NCBI RefSeq assembly: GCF_004135385.1
Contig: NZ_CP035493.1
Location: forward strand, 1,860,001-1,924,000
Length of the DNA: 64,000 nucleotides
Source: Xylanimonas protaetiae
GTDB lineage: Bacteria > Actinomycetota > Actinomycetes > Actinomycetales > Cellulomonadaceae
Reading direction: 5' to 3'
In this document: piece after piece, positions 19,786-28,029 of the stretch
Layout of the letters: every line of letters begins with the position of its first letter
Position numbering within the stretch: position 1 is the first letter of the stretch
Position numbers and translations under genes: made by a program
The notes under the pieces: generated by a model
Database searches by the model: none
Seen by the model: the letters and a program-made list of their open reading frames with translations, nothing else
Told to the model about the DNA's origin: nothing

Positions 19786-20559
19786 TCAGATCAGCCCGAG
19801 GGTCTCCCGTGGCAGCTCCCACGCGCGCGCCCCGCCCACGAGGGCGGCGGAGTTCGGCACGACGACGACGTCGTCGCCGAGGCGGCCCAGGACGGTCGGC
19901 GTGATGCGGCGGGAGTTGCCGCCGCCCAGGTAGAGCCGGTCCCACCAGAACACCGGCCGCAGCCCCTCGACCATCGTGAGGACGCGCCGCGACCACAGCC
20001 CGTCGCCCAGGCGGCGCCGCTCCGGCTCGCCGATGTACTCGTCGTACGTGGCGCCGCGGCGCACGGGCGCGCGGGACCACTCGAGGTGCGGCGCGAGGCG
20101 GCCGCCGTCGAACAGGGCGGCGCCGAGGCCCGTGCCGAGCGTGAGGACGAGCTCGAAGCCCGACCCTGCGACGACCCCGGCGCCGTGGACCTCGGCGTCG
20201 TTGAGCACCAGCGCCGGGATGCCGAGCCGCTCGGCGACCGCGGCACGCACGTCGAAGCTCTCCCAGGCGTCGCGCAGCTCGGGCTCCACGCGCGAGCGGG
20301 GCCCGGACCGGGTGATGTAGTGCGGCGTGTGCACGACGACGCCGTGGCGGATCACGCCCGGCATCCCCACGGTCACGCGGTGCGCGCGGGGCAGGCCCGT
20401 GGCGATGTCCGCGATGGTGTCGACGAGCAGCGCCGGGGGGAGCGGGTACGGCGTCGGCACGCGGACCGGGGCGGCGTGGGCGGTGCCGGCCTCGTCGAGG
20501 ACCGCCGCCTTGATGCCGCCGCCGCCGCAGTCGACCGCGAGGGTGAACGTCTCGGACAC
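19786..20559 (-). CDS. ROK-family kinase, polyphosphate-glucokinase-like
   Basis: The 257-residue product has the ASKHA/ROK fold: the phosphate loop DCGGGGIKAAVLDEAG at the amino end, LNDAEVHG with the likely catalytic Asp, and TLGTGLGAALFDGGRLAPH. The ROK zinc motif CxCGxxG is absent, as in actinobacterial polyphosphate glucokinases (PpgK), the closest family I recognise; glucose and polyphosphate or ATP would be substrates. The GTG start at 20559 has GATGAT 6 nt upstream and no Shine-Dalgarno. Divergent from truA with only 35 bp between start codons. Confidence 0.75.
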   Translation of the reverse strand: MSETFTLAVDCGGGGIKAAVLDEAGTAHAAPVRVPTPYPLPPALLVDTIADIATGLPRAHRVTVGMPGVIRHGVVVHTPHYITRSGPRSRVEPELRDAWESFDVRAAVAERLGIPALVLNDAEVHGAGVVAGSGFELVLTLGTGLGAALFDGGRLAPHLEWSRAPVRRGATYDEYIGEPERRRLGDGLWSRRVLTMVEGLRPVFWWDRLYLGGGNSRRITPTVLGRLGDDVVVVPNSAALVGGARAWELPRETLGLI

Positions 20560-20565
20560 CCTGCC

Positions 20566-20588
20566 ATCATCGCCGAGTCGGTGAGAAT
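20566..20588. promoter_or_regulatory. Overlapping divergent leaderless promoters of the ROK kinase and truA
   Basis: On the minus strand GATGAT (20571-20566) ends 6 nt before GTG 20559; on the plus strand GAGAAT (20583-20588) ends 6 nt before GTG 20595. The two -10 elements are 11 bp apart, so each -35 region falls in the other gene's start region and the two promoters should be mutually exclusive. Confidence 0.5.
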
Positions 20589-20594
20589 GGCCCG

Positions 20595-21488
20595 GTGAAC
20601 GACGTCGAGACCGTCCGCGTCCGCCTGGACCTCGCCTACGACGGCACGCTCTTCGCGGGCTGGGCGCGGCAGCCCACGCTGCGCACCGTGCAGGGCGCGC
20701 TCGAGGAGGGGCTGGAGCGGCTGCTGCGCACGACGGCGCTCGGGCTGCCCGCGCCGCGCCTGACGGTCGCCGGGCGCACCGACGCCGGGGTGCACGCCCG
20801 CGGGCAGGTCGCGCACGTCGACATCCCCGTCGCGCGCTGGGACGCGCTGCCGGGCCGCTCCGACCGAGGGCCGGGCGAGTCGCTCGTCGCGCGGCTCGCC
20901 GGGGTGCTGCCGCCCGACGTCGTCGTGCACCGCGCCACCCTCGCACCCGCCGGGTTCGACGCGCGGTTCTCCGCGCTCTACCGCCGCTACGCGTTCCGGA
21001 TCGCCGACGACGCCGCCCTGCGCGACCCGCTGCGCCGCACGCACGTGCTCTGGCACCGGCGGCCGCTCGACGTCGTCGCGATGCACGACGCCGTCCAGGC
21101 GCTGCGCGGCGTGCGCGACTTCGCCGCCTACTGCAAGCCCCGGCCGGGCGCGACGACCATCCGCGAGCTCAAGGAGCTCGACTGGGAGCGGCCCGCCGGC
21201 GGGCCGGACGCGGGGCTCGTCGTCGCCCGCGTGGTGGCGGACGCGTTCTGCCACAACATGGTGCGCTCCTTGGTCGGGGCGTCGATCGCCGTGGGGGAGG
21301 GGCGCAAGGACGTCGCCTGGCCGTCCGAGGTGCTCGCGTCGCGGCGGCGTGAGCTGAACGCCGCCGTCGTGCCCGCGCACGGGCTCACGCTCGAGGAGGT
21401 CGTCTACCCGCCCGACGACGAGCTTGCGGCCCGGGCGGACCGCATCCGCGCGATGCGGATGGACGAGGACGTCTGGGACACGCCCTAG
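20595..21488 (+). CDS. truA: tRNA pseudouridine(38-40) synthase TruA
   Basis: TruA isomerises uridines 38-40 in the tRNA anticodon stem. The 297-residue product carries the catalytic motif AGRTDAGVHA with Asp63, the LAYDGTLFAGWARQP amino end, and the carboxy segment FCHNMVRSLVGASIAVGEG. The GTG start at 20595 lacks a Shine-Dalgarno and is preceded at 6 nt by GAGAAT. A short Gly/Arg-rich insert (about residues 85-95) is present. In many actinobacteria truA follows rplQ; here a kinase gene on the other strand intervenes. Confidence 0.96.
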   Translation: MNDVETVRVRLDLAYDGTLFAGWARQPTLRTVQGALEEGLERLLRTTALGLPAPRLTVAGRTDAGVHARGQVAHVDIPVARWDALPGRSDRGPGESLVARLAGVLPPDVVVHRATLAPAGFDARFSALYRRYAFRIADDAALRDPLRRTHVLWHRRPLDVVAMHDAVQALRGVRDFAAYCKPRPGATTIRELKELDWERPAGGPDAGLVVARVVADAFCHNMVRSLVGASIAVGEGRKDVAWPSEVLASRRRELNAAVVPAHGLTLEEVVYPPDDELAARADRIRAMRMDEDVWDTP

Positions 21489-21901
21489 ATGTCGGTCGTC
21501 CAGTGCATCGCGGCCTCCTCCGCCGTCGCCGCGGCGCCGTCGACGCCCGCGTCCTGGCCGTAGAGGTCGTTCGAGCGGGCGGCGCCGTCGCCGTCCGGGT
21601 CGGCGTCGTCGTCGGCCACGAGGCGGCCCGCGCGGGACGTGTCCTGCGGGCGCTGGCGCTCGGTCTCCCACCAGTCGGGCTCCTCGGCCGCGAGGCGGGC
21701 GTCCAGCGGCTCGTCGTGCGACTGCTCCCAGGCCGTCTCGCCCCAGTGGTTGGCGCGCGACCGCTCGGGCGGTGAGTAGCCCTCGTCGAGCGGGTCGTAG
21801 CTCCCGCGGTCGAACAGGGTGTCGTCGGCGGACAGCTGGTCGCTGTCGCCCTCGGCCCCGGTCTCGGGATCCGGGGCCGTGCCAGGAGTCTGCTCGCTCA
21901 T
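21485..21901 (-). CDS. Small acidic protein, DUF5709-like
   Basis: The product (138 aa from ATG 21901) is very acidic and hydrophilic, with no membrane segment or signal peptide. It contains DPLDEGYSPPERSRANHWGE, followed by LDARLAAEEPDWW, which I recognise as the actinobacterial DUF5709 family of unknown function. GGGGAGG lies upstream of the ATG. A start at 21949 would add 16 unlikely residues. The gene is convergent with truA and overlaps its stop by 4 bp. Confidence 0.75.
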   Translation of the reverse strand: MSEQTPGTAPDPETGAEGDSDQLSADDTLFDRGSYDPLDEGYSPPERSRANHWGETAWEQSHDEPLDARLAAEEPDWWETERQRPQDTSRAGRLVADDDADPDGDGAARSNDLYGQDAGVDGAAATAEEAAMHWTTDI

Positions 21902-22065
21902 GTGCCCACGATCCTCCCCTGCGCGGAGGTCCGCAGCACGAGACGTCACCGGGTGGGCCGCCAGGCCGCGGGGCCGCGCGACCCCGCGCGCGGGCGCGGG
22001 GCCCCGGGGCTACCGTCGGTCTCAGGGGCGCGACCCGGGAGCGCCCACGGACACTGGAGCCCCAC

Positions 22066-22626
22066 ATGGCTGGATTGGACGACCTGCTCACGTCGCTCCC
22101 GCTCGACCAGATCGCAGGGAAGCTCGGCGTCGACGCCGGCACCGTGCAGTCGGCGGCGGGCGGCCTGCTCCCCGCGATCCTCGGCGGCCTCAAGGCCAAC
22201 GCCGACGACCCCGCGGGCGCCGCCTCGCTCCAGGAGGCGCTCACGCAGCACAGCCCGCAGCTCGTCGAGGGCGGTATCAACATCGACGACGTCGACACCG
22301 ACGACGGCGACAAGATCGCCGGGCACATCTTCGGCGACCAGAAGGACGCCGTCGTAGCCAAGGTCGCGGAGACGACCGGCCAGCAGCCGAACATCCTCAG
22401 CAAGCTGCTCCCGGCGCTCGCGCCGATCGCGATGTCGTTCATCGCCAAGCAGCTGCAGGGCAAGCAGCAGGCCGCGGCGCCCCAGGCGGCCGCGCAGGAG
22501 GAGCCGGGCGGCCTCGGCGGCCTGCTGGGCGGGCTCCTGGGCGGGGGAGGCTCCGGCGGGGGCGGCCTCGACATCGGCGGCCTGCTGGGCGGGCTCGGCG
22601 GCCTGCTGGGCGGCGGCCGGCGCTGA
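22066..22626 (+). CDS. DUF937 (YidB-like) protein with glycine-rich tail
   Basis: The 186-residue product begins MAGLDDLLTSLPLDQIAGKL and has the DUF937 pattern: a short helical domain (residues about 10-120) with LLPAILGGLKANADDP and an IAGHIFGDQ motif. After an Ala/Gln linker, the last 50 residues are nearly all Gly/Leu (repeats of GGLLGG). The function is unknown; E. coli YidB is a distant relative. ATG 22066 follows GGAG. A hairpin follows 24 bp later. Confidence 0.8.
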   Translation: MAGLDDLLTSLPLDQIAGKLGVDAGTVQSAAGGLLPAILGGLKANADDPAGAASLQEALTQHSPQLVEGGINIDDVDTDDGDKIAGHIFGDQKDAVVAKVAETTGQQPNILSKLLPALAPIAMSFIAKQLQGKQQAAAPQAAAQEEPGGLGGLLGGLLGGGGSGGGGLDIGGLLGGLGGLLGGGRR

Positions 22627-22649
22627 CCTGGCGCCTCGACGCACGGCCC

Positions 22650-22689
22650 CGACGCCCCGTCGGCCCGGAGGACGGCCGGCGGGGCGTCG
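22650..22689 (+). terminator. Hairpin terminator after the DUF937 gene
   Basis: A 10-bp outer stem (22650-22659 with 22680-22689) encloses a further GC-rich inner repeat, 24 bp after the stop codon. Confidence 0.7.
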
Positions 22690-22729
22690 GCGTGCCGGGC
22701 GCGCTGTGACCGGGGCGACCCGTCTCGCT

Positions 22730-22759
22730 TTGGAGATCGGTCGCAGGTCGGGCTAAGAT
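22730..22759 (+). promoter_or_regulatory. rplM-rpsI promoter
   Basis: TTGGAG (22730-22735) and TAAGAT (22754-22759) with an 18-bp spacer form one of the best promoters in the window. Transcription would start near 22766, leaving a 160-nt leader. Confidence 0.7.
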
Positions 22760-22783
22760 ATCCAGTCGTTGTGCTCTAGTTCC

Positions 22784-22840
22784 GACGTCCCGCGATCGCA
22801 GCGCGCCCACTCGCACATGCGGTCGCAAGGCCGGGACGTC
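22784..22840 (+). other. Structured leader upstream of rplM
   Basis: A perfect 9-bp stem (22784-22792 with 22832-22840) closes a 39-nt apical region that contains further self-complementary GC blocks. It lies between the promoter and the L13 start, where autoregulatory r-protein leaders occur in other bacteria. Confidence 0.5.
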
Positions 22841-22925
22841 AGTCATGGAACCTCCCGCGCACAACACCGACTCTTCGGGCACCGCTTCTAGCCCGACGAC
22901 ACCGAACACGAAAAGGTTACGAACC

Positions 22926-23375
22926 GTGCGTACGTACACCCCGAAGCCCGGCGACGTTCAGCGCGACTGGTACGTCATCGACGCGACCGACGTCGTCCTG
23001 GGCCGTCTGGCAACCCACGTTGCCACCCTCCTGCGCGGGAAGCACAAGCCGACCTTCGCCCCGCACGTCGACGGCGGTGACTTCGTCATCGTCATCAACG
23101 CCGACAAGGTTGCCCTGTCCGGCAACAAGCGGACCACGAAGCTGGCCTACCGCCACTCCGGTTACCCGGGTGGTCTGCGTTCCGTCGCCTACGGCGAGCT
23201 CCTGGAGAAGAACCCCGAGCGCGCCATCGAGAAGGCCGTCCGCGGGATGATCCCCAAGACGACCCTCGGCCGTCAGCAGCTCGGCAAGCTGAAGGTCTAC
23301 CGCGGTGCGGAGCACCCGCACGCGGCCCAGCAGCCCCAGCCGTTCGAGATCACCCAGGTTTCGCAGCAGGCCTGA
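22926..23375 (+). CDS. rplM: 50S ribosomal protein L13 (uL13)
   Basis: L13 is an early 50S assembly protein. I start it at GTG 22926 (149 aa: [20 protein letters not shown] onward), close to the usual 147. A frame from ATG 22845 would add 27 Ser/Thr/Pro-rich residues. Conserved [20 protein letters not shown] and [12 protein letters not shown] are present. AAAGG precedes the start. rpsI follows after 35 bp. Confidence 0.96.
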   Translation: MRTYTPKPGDVQRDWYVIDATDVVLGRLATHVATLLRGKHKPTFAPHVDGGDFVIVINADKVALSGNKRTTKLAYRHSGYPGGLRSVAYGELLEKNPERAIEKAVRGMIPKTTLGRQQLGKLKVYRGAEHPHAAQQPQPFEITQVSQQA

Positions 23376-23410
23376 GCCGCTGCTGAAGACGACACCAAAG
23401 GATTCGCAAA

Positions 23411-23905
23411 GTGGCAGAGACCACCGTCGACACCATCGACACCGAGCTGGACGAGACGCCCAGCACCTACACGACGGAGACCGAGGCGCCCGTCGCCAAC
23501 CGCGGTCAGTCCATCACGGCCCCGGGCCAGGCCCTGGGTCGCCGCAAGGAGGCCGTGGCGCGCGTGCGCCTCGTCCCCGGCACGGGCCAGTGGAAGATCA
23601 ACGGCCGCACCCTCGAGGACTACTTCCCGAACAAGGTGCACCAGCAGCTGGTCAACTCCCCGCTGAAGCTCGTCGAGGTCGAGGGCCGCTTCGACGTCGT
23701 CGCCCGCATCTCGGGTGGCGGCTCGTCCGGCCAGGCCGGCGCCCTGCGCCTCGGCATCGCCCGCGCGCTCAACGAGATCGACCGCGACGCCAACCGCCCG
23801 GCCCTCAAGAAGGCCGGCTTCCTGACTCGTGACGCCCGCGTCGTCGAGCGCAAGAAGGCCGGTCTCAAGAAGGCCCGCAAGGCCCCGCAGTACTCCAAGC
23901 GCTGA
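23411..23905 (+). CDS. rpsI: 30S ribosomal protein S9 (uS9)
   Basis: S9 reaches the P-site tRNA with its carboxy tail. The product is 164 aa; the last 130 form the normal protein ([19 protein letters not shown] through [11 protein letters not shown]), preceded by a Thr/Glu-rich extension of about 38 residues. The start is GTG 23411 after AAAGG. The terminal KR is the conserved end that contacts tRNA. Two hairpins follow. Confidence 0.96.
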   Translation: MAETTVDTIDTELDETPSTYTTETEAPVANRGQSITAPGQALGRRKEAVARVRLVPGTGQWKINGRTLEDYFPNKVHQQLVNSPLKLVEVEGRFDVVARISGGGSSGQAGALRLGIARALNEIDRDANRPALKKAGFLTRDARVVERKKAGLKKARKAPQYSKR

Positions 23906-23920
23906 TCCTCAGCACTTCCA

Positions 23921-23991
23921 CGACGGCCCCGTCGGACATCGTCCGGCGGGGCCGTCGCCGTCCCCGGGCACCGTCCCACCGTGGGACGGTG
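23921..23991 (+). terminator. Tandem hairpin terminators after rpsI
   Basis: The first hairpin is a 17-bp stem (23921-23937 with 23941-23957, one G-T pair, 3-nt loop). Twelve bases later a second near-perfect palindrome pairs 23969-23979 with 23981-23991. Confidence 0.8.
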
Positions 23992-24024
23992 CGCCGCCGG
24001 GCCGGGCCGGGCCGGGAGCGCGGC

Positions 24025-24030
24025 TACGAT
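24025..24030 (+). promoter_or_regulatory. Candidate -10 of the glmM promoter
   Basis: TACGAT lies 31 bp before the glmM start, downstream of four near-tandem GCCGG units (about 23996-24015). The transcript would carry a proper Shine-Dalgarno, unlike most single genes here. Confidence 0.5.
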
Positions 24031-24061
24031 CGGCTCGGCGTCTTTTTCAGGAGGAGTACTG

Positions 24062-25426
24062 ATGGCACGGTTGTTCGGCACCGACGGGGTGCGGGGGCTC
24101 GCGAACCGCGACGTGACGGCGGAGCTGGCCCTGGCCCTCGGCAGCGCGGCCGCCCACGAGCTCGCCGCGGCCCCCCAGGCTCCCGGCCACCGCTCCAAGG
24201 CCGTGCTCGGCCGTGACCCGCGCGCCTCGGGCGAGTTCCTGGGCGCCGGCGTGACCGCCGGCCTCGCGAGCGCGGGCGTCGACGTCGTCGACCTGGGCGT
24301 GCTGCCGACGCCGGCGCTGGCGTACCTGGTCAGCGAGCTCGACTGCGACCTCGGCGTCATGATCTCCGCCTCGCACAACCCCATGCCGGACAACGGCATC
24401 AAGTTCTTCCAGCGCGGCGGCCTCAAGCTCGACGACGCCGTCGAGGACCGCATCGAGGCGTGGATCCAGGAGACCTGGGAGCTGCCCACGGGCGCCGGCG
24501 TCGGGCGCGTGCGCGTCGACAACGGCAGCGCCGTCGGGCGGTACGTCGAGCACCTCGTCGCCAGCATCGGCACCACCGCGGACCACCGGCCGCTCGAGGG
24601 CCTGCGCATCGCGGTCGACGCCGCGAACGGCGCGGCCAGCGTCGTCGGGCCGGAGGCGCTGCGCCAGGCCGGCGCCGACGTCGTCGTCATGAACGCGAGC
24701 CCCGACGGCCGCAACATCAACGAGAAGGCCGGGTCCACGCACCCCGAGCAGCTCCAGGCCGTCGTCGTGGCCGCCGAGGCCGACTTCGGCGTCGCGTTCG
24801 ACGGCGACGCCGACCGCTGCCTCGCCGTCGACCACGGGGGCGTGCTGGTGGACGGCGACCAGATCCTCGGCATCCTCGCCCGGGCCATGAAGGCCGAGCA
24901 GCGGCTGCCCAACGACACGCTCGTCGTGACCGTGATGAGCAACCTGGGCCTGCTGATCGCGATGCGGGAGTCGGGCATCACCACGGTCCAGACGGGCGTG
25001 GGCGACCGCTACGTGCTCGAGGAGATGCGCGCGAACGGCCACGGGCTCGGCGGCGAGCAGTCGGGCCACATCATCCTCGCGGAGCACGCGACGACGGGCG
25101 ACGGCGTGCTCACCGCGCTGCACCTCGCGGCCGAGGTCAAGCGGTCCGGCAAGCGGCTCGCGGAGCTCGCCGCGCAGATCCCGCGCCTGCCGCAGACGCT
25201 CGTCAACGTCAAGGGCGTCGACAAGGCGCGCGCGACCAGCGACGAGGGCGTGCTCTCCGCAGTCGCCGCCGCGGAGAGCCTGCTGGGCGAGACTGGCCGC
25301 GTGCTGCTCCGCTCGTCCGGCACGGAGCCCCTCGTGCGCGTCATGGTCGAGGCCGCGACGCAGCAGCAGGCCGACGGCGTGGCCGACTCCCTGGCCGCCG
25401 TCGTGCGCGAGCGGCTGGCGCTGTGA
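24062..25426 (+). CDS. glmM: Phosphoglucosamine mutase
   Basis: GlmM converts glucosamine-6-phosphate to glucosamine-1-phosphate for UDP-GlcNAc and peptidoglycan. The 454-residue product begins MARLFGTDGVRGLAN and has the phosphoserine loop ISASHNP with Ser104, the metal-binding DGDADR motif, the sugar-binding GGEQSGH and the terminal phosphate-binding RSSGTEP. ATG 24062 follows AGGAGGAG. The gene makes the substrate chain with glmS at 29 kb. Its stop overlaps def by 4 nt. Confidence 0.97.
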   Translation: MARLFGTDGVRGLANRDVTAELALALGSAAAHELAAAPQAPGHRSKAVLGRDPRASGEFLGAGVTAGLASAGVDVVDLGVLPTPALAYLVSELDCDLGVMISASHNPMPDNGIKFFQRGGLKLDDAVEDRIEAWIQETWELPTGAGVGRVRVDNGSAVGRYVEHLVASIGTTADHRPLEGLRIAVDAANGAASVVGPEALRQAGADVVVMNASPDGRNINEKAGSTHPEQLQAVVVAAEADFGVAFDGDADRCLAVDHGGVLVDGDQILGILARAMKAEQRLPNDTLVVTVMSNLGLLIAMRESGITTVQTGVGDRYVLEEMRANGHGLGGEQSGHIILAEHATTGDGVLTALHLAAEVKRSGKRLAELAAQIPRLPQTLVNVKGVDKARATSDEGVLSAVAAAESLLGETGRVLLRSSGTEPLVRVMVEAATQQQADGVADSLAAVVRERLAL

Positions 25427-26091
25427 GCACGGGGTTCGGCGGGCCCGTCGACGACGAGCTGTACCGCACCGTCGCGGACCGGCTGCGCGCGGCCGGCCCG
25501 ACGGGCGTGCTGCCGATCGTGCAGTCGGGCGACCCGGTGCTGCGCACCCCGGTCGCGCCGTACACCGGCCAGCTCGGCGACCTGCTGCCGCGGCTCGCCG
25601 AGGTCATGCGCCGCACCATGCACGCCGCCCCGGGCGTCGGGCTCGCCGCCACGCAGGTGGGCATCGGCCTGGCGCTGGCGGTGGTCGAGGACCGCGGCAA
25701 CGAGACGGACCCGCGCGAGCGCACGCCGCTGCCGTTCCGGCTGCTGGTCAACCCGGCGTACGAGCCGGTCGAGGAGGAGGACGGCGGCGCCCCGCGGCGC
25801 GTGCCGTTCTTCGAGGGCTGCCTGTCCGTCGAGGGGTGGCACGCGCTCGTCGCCCGCCATCACCGCGTGCGCCTGACGGCCCAGGACGTCGACGGCGCGC
25901 CCGTCGACGAGGTGCTGACCGGCTGGCCCGCCCGCATCATCCAGCACGAGACCGACCACCTCCACGGCGAGCTCTACCTGGACCACGCCGTGCCGCGGTC
26001 GCTCGTGAGCAACGCCAACCTCGTGTCGCTCTGGGGCGGTGCGCCCGACCCTGCCCCCGTGGCCGCCGCGCTCGGGTTCGAGGTGCCCTGA
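25423..26091 (+). CDS. def: Peptide deformylase
   Basis: Deformylase removes the formyl group from initiator Met before MAP acts. The 222-residue product contains all three motifs: GVGLAATQ (residues 71-78), EGCLS with the metal-binding Cys133, and HETDH with His175 and His179 and catalytic Glu176. The start GTG 25423 overlaps the glmM stop (GTGA). An amino-terminal extension of about 30 residues precedes the catalytic domain, as in other actinobacterial forms. Confidence 0.95.
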   Translation: MSTGFGGPVDDELYRTVADRLRAAGPTGVLPIVQSGDPVLRTPVAPYTGQLGDLLPRLAEVMRRTMHAAPGVGLAATQVGIGLALAVVEDRGNETDPRERTPLPFRLLVNPAYEPVEEEDGGAPRRVPFFEGCLSVEGWHALVARHHRVRLTAQDVDGAPVDEVLTGWPARIIQHETDHLHGELYLDHAVPRSLVSNANLVSLWGGAPDPAPVAAALGFEVP

Positions 26092-26248
26092 TCACCGGGC
26101 TTCCGCCGGGCGCGTGAAGCCAGGGTGAAGGTTCGCAGCATCAGGGCCCGACCAGGGTCCTCCCCGACGTCATCCGGCAAGGCCCGCGCCTAGGCTTGTC
26201 CCCGGGCGCCGCTCGGGGCCTGGACACCGGCGACGAGGAGACCCGCGC

Positions 26249-26953
26249 GTGGACCTGGGGACGATCCTGGGACAGGTCGAGGACTGGATCCTCGCGCTGT
26301 CCGGCGCCGCATGGGTCTACCCGGCCATGCTCGGCCTGGCCCTCGTGGACGGGTTCTTCCCGCCCCTGCCGAGCGAGTCGGTGGTCATCACGCTCGCCGT
26401 CGCCGCGAGGACGACGGGCACGCCGTGGCTGCCCGGCATCCTCGTCGCCGCGATCGTCGGCGCCTGGTGCGGCGACCAGATCGCCTACCAGATCGGCCGG
26501 TCCGTCGGCACAGAGCGCGTGCGCATCCTGCGCACGGAGAAGGGCCGCGCGACGGTCCGCTGGGCCAAGCGGGCGCTCGCCCGGCGCGGCGCGTCGTTCA
26601 TCATCGCCGCGAGGTACATCCCGATCGGCCGGGTCGCCGTGAACATGACGGCCGGCGCCGTCCGGTACCCGCTCCGCCGGTTCATGGGCTACTCGGCGAT
26701 CGCCGCCGTCGTCTGGGGCTTCTACGCCATCGCCGTCGGGCTCACCGCGAGCGTGTGGCTGCACGAGTACCCGCTCCTGGCGATGGCCGTGGGCATCGCC
26801 GTCGGCGTCGTCCTCGGCCTGCTGCTGGACCGTGTGCTGCACCTTCTGCTGCACCGCCGCGGCGAGCTCGTGGACGAGGAGGAGGACCCCGCCGACGCCC
26901 CGGCGGTCGACGGCGCGGACCCTCAGGTCACGACGACGAGGCCGTCCGCCTGA
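26249..26953 (+). CDS. DedA-family membrane protein
   Basis: The 234-residue product is a DedA/SNARE-associated (VTT-domain) integral membrane protein, a family linked to lipid carrier recycling and envelope homeostasis. It shows a hydrophobic segment near residues 15-40 containing the family motif FFPPLPSESVV, then FIIAARYIPIGRVAVN, followed by two further membrane spans. The end is a charged cytoplasmic tail rich in Glu/Asp. The GTG start at 26249 has GAGGAG upstream; TAGGCT at 26191-26196 may be its -10. It ends 6 bp from the convergent coaA. Confidence 0.9.
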   Translation: MDLGTILGQVEDWILALSGAAWVYPAMLGLALVDGFFPPLPSESVVITLAVAARTTGTPWLPGILVAAIVGAWCGDQIAYQIGRSVGTERVRILRTEKGRATVRWAKRALARRGASFIIAARYIPIGRVAVNMTAGAVRYPLRRFMGYSAIAAVVWGFYAIAVGLTASVWLHEYPLLAMAVGIAVGVVLGLLLDRVLHLLLHRRGELVDEEEDPADAPAVDGADPQVTTTRPSA

Positions 26954-26959
26954 CCGCTC

Positions 26960-27973
26960 TCAGAGCTTGCGCAGCCGCACCCGCTGGACCGAGTGGTCCG
27001 CGCCTTTCGTGAGCACCAGGGTCGCGCGCCCGCGCGTCGGCAGGATGTTCTGCTCCAGGTTGGGCGCGTTGATCGCCTCCCAGATCGCCAGGGCCCGGGC
27101 GGTCGCCTGCTCGTCGGTCAGGTCGGCGTAGCGGCGGAAGTAGCTCTCGGACCGGGAGAACGCCGTCTGCCGCAGGTTGAGGAACCGGTCCACGTACCAC
27201 TGCCGGATGTTGCGCGTGCGGGCGTCGACGAAGATCGAGAAGTCGAAGAAGTCGCTCACGGCGACCGTCGAGTCCTCCGCGGCGCCGGGCCGCGCGGGCT
27301 GGAGCACGTTGAGCCCCTCGACGATGAGCACGTCCGGGCGGCGCACCACGACCTCCTCGCCCGGCACGATGTCGTACGTGACGTGGGAGTAGACGGGGGC
27401 ACGCACCTCCTCCTGCCCGGCCTTGACCCTCGAGACGAAGCGCACCAGCGCCCGCCGGTCGTACGACTCGGGGAAGCCCTTGCGCTCCATGAGCCCGCGG
27501 CGCTGCAGCTCGGCGTTCGGGTAGAGGAACCCGTCCGTGGTCACGAGCTCGACGTGAGGCGTCTCGGGCCAGCGGGCCATCATCTCGCGCAGGATGCGCG
27601 CCACGGTCGACTTGCCGACGGCGACCGAGCCGGCCACCCCGATGACATAGGGCGTGCGCGGCCCACCCTCGCGCAGGAACGTCGACGTCGCCTGGTGCAG
27701 GCCCGCCGTCGCCGTCACGTACAGGTTGAGCAGCCGGGACAGCGGGCGGTAGACGGCGTCGACCTCCGCGAGGTCGATCGGGTCGCCCAGGCCGCGCAGG
27801 CGCTGCACGTCCGCGTCGGTCAGGGGCAGCGGGGTCGACTCCGACAGGCGGCTCCACGCCGCACGGTCCAGGTCCACGTAGGGGGACGACGACGCGCGGC
27901 CCGCCAGCGGGAGCTCGGCGGGCCAGGGCTGGTGCGTGGCGCCGTCGTCGACGCTCTCGGGCAGGGAGACCAC
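26960..27973 (-). CDS. coaA: Type I pantothenate kinase
   Basis: CoaA phosphorylates pantothenate, the first step of coenzyme A synthesis. The P-loop [24 protein letters not shown] and the [21 protein letters not shown] segment identify the type I enzyme. I choose GTG 27973 (337 aa) because CAGAAT ends 7 nt upstream, the leaderless pattern seen for many neighbours; a frame from GTG 27994 (344 aa) would place that hexamer inside the gene. In actinobacteria coaA is commonly near glmM and glmS. Confidence 0.95.
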   Translation of the reverse strand: MVSLPESVDDGATHQPWPAELPLAGRASSSPYVDLDRAAWSRLSESTPLPLTDADVQRLRGLGDPIDLAEVDAVYRPLSRLLNLYVTATAGLHQATSTFLREGGPRTPYVIGVAGSVAVGKSTVARILREMMARWPETPHVELVTTDGFLYPNAELQRRGLMERKGFPESYDRRALVRFVSRVKAGQEEVRAPVYSHVTYDIVPGEEVVVRRPDVLIVEGLNVLQPARPGAAEDSTVAVSDFFDFSIFVDARTRNIRQWYVDRFLNLRQTAFSRSESYFRRYADLTDEQATARALAIWEAINAPNLEQNILPTRGRATLVLTKGADHSVQRVRLRKL

Positions 27974-27980
27974 GTCCTCG

Positions 27981-27986
27981 ATTCTG
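27981..27986 (-). promoter_or_regulatory. Putative -10 of a leaderless coaA transcript
   Basis: CAGAAT on the minus strand lies 7 nt before GTG 27973. Its position argues against the upstream GTG as the start. Confidence 0.5.
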
Positions 27987-28029
27987 CCCCACACCGCTGG
28001 TCAGGTCGGTGCGCCCGACACGCCGGGCC

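Noticed and set aside
22845-22925. Extended L13 start at ATG 22845
   Set aside because: Adds 27 non-conserved residues; GTG 22926 has AAAGG upstream and gives the normal length.
23996-24015. GCCGG tandem units as a repeat element
   Set aside because: Only about four short units in very GC-rich DNA next to a terminator; probably compositional.
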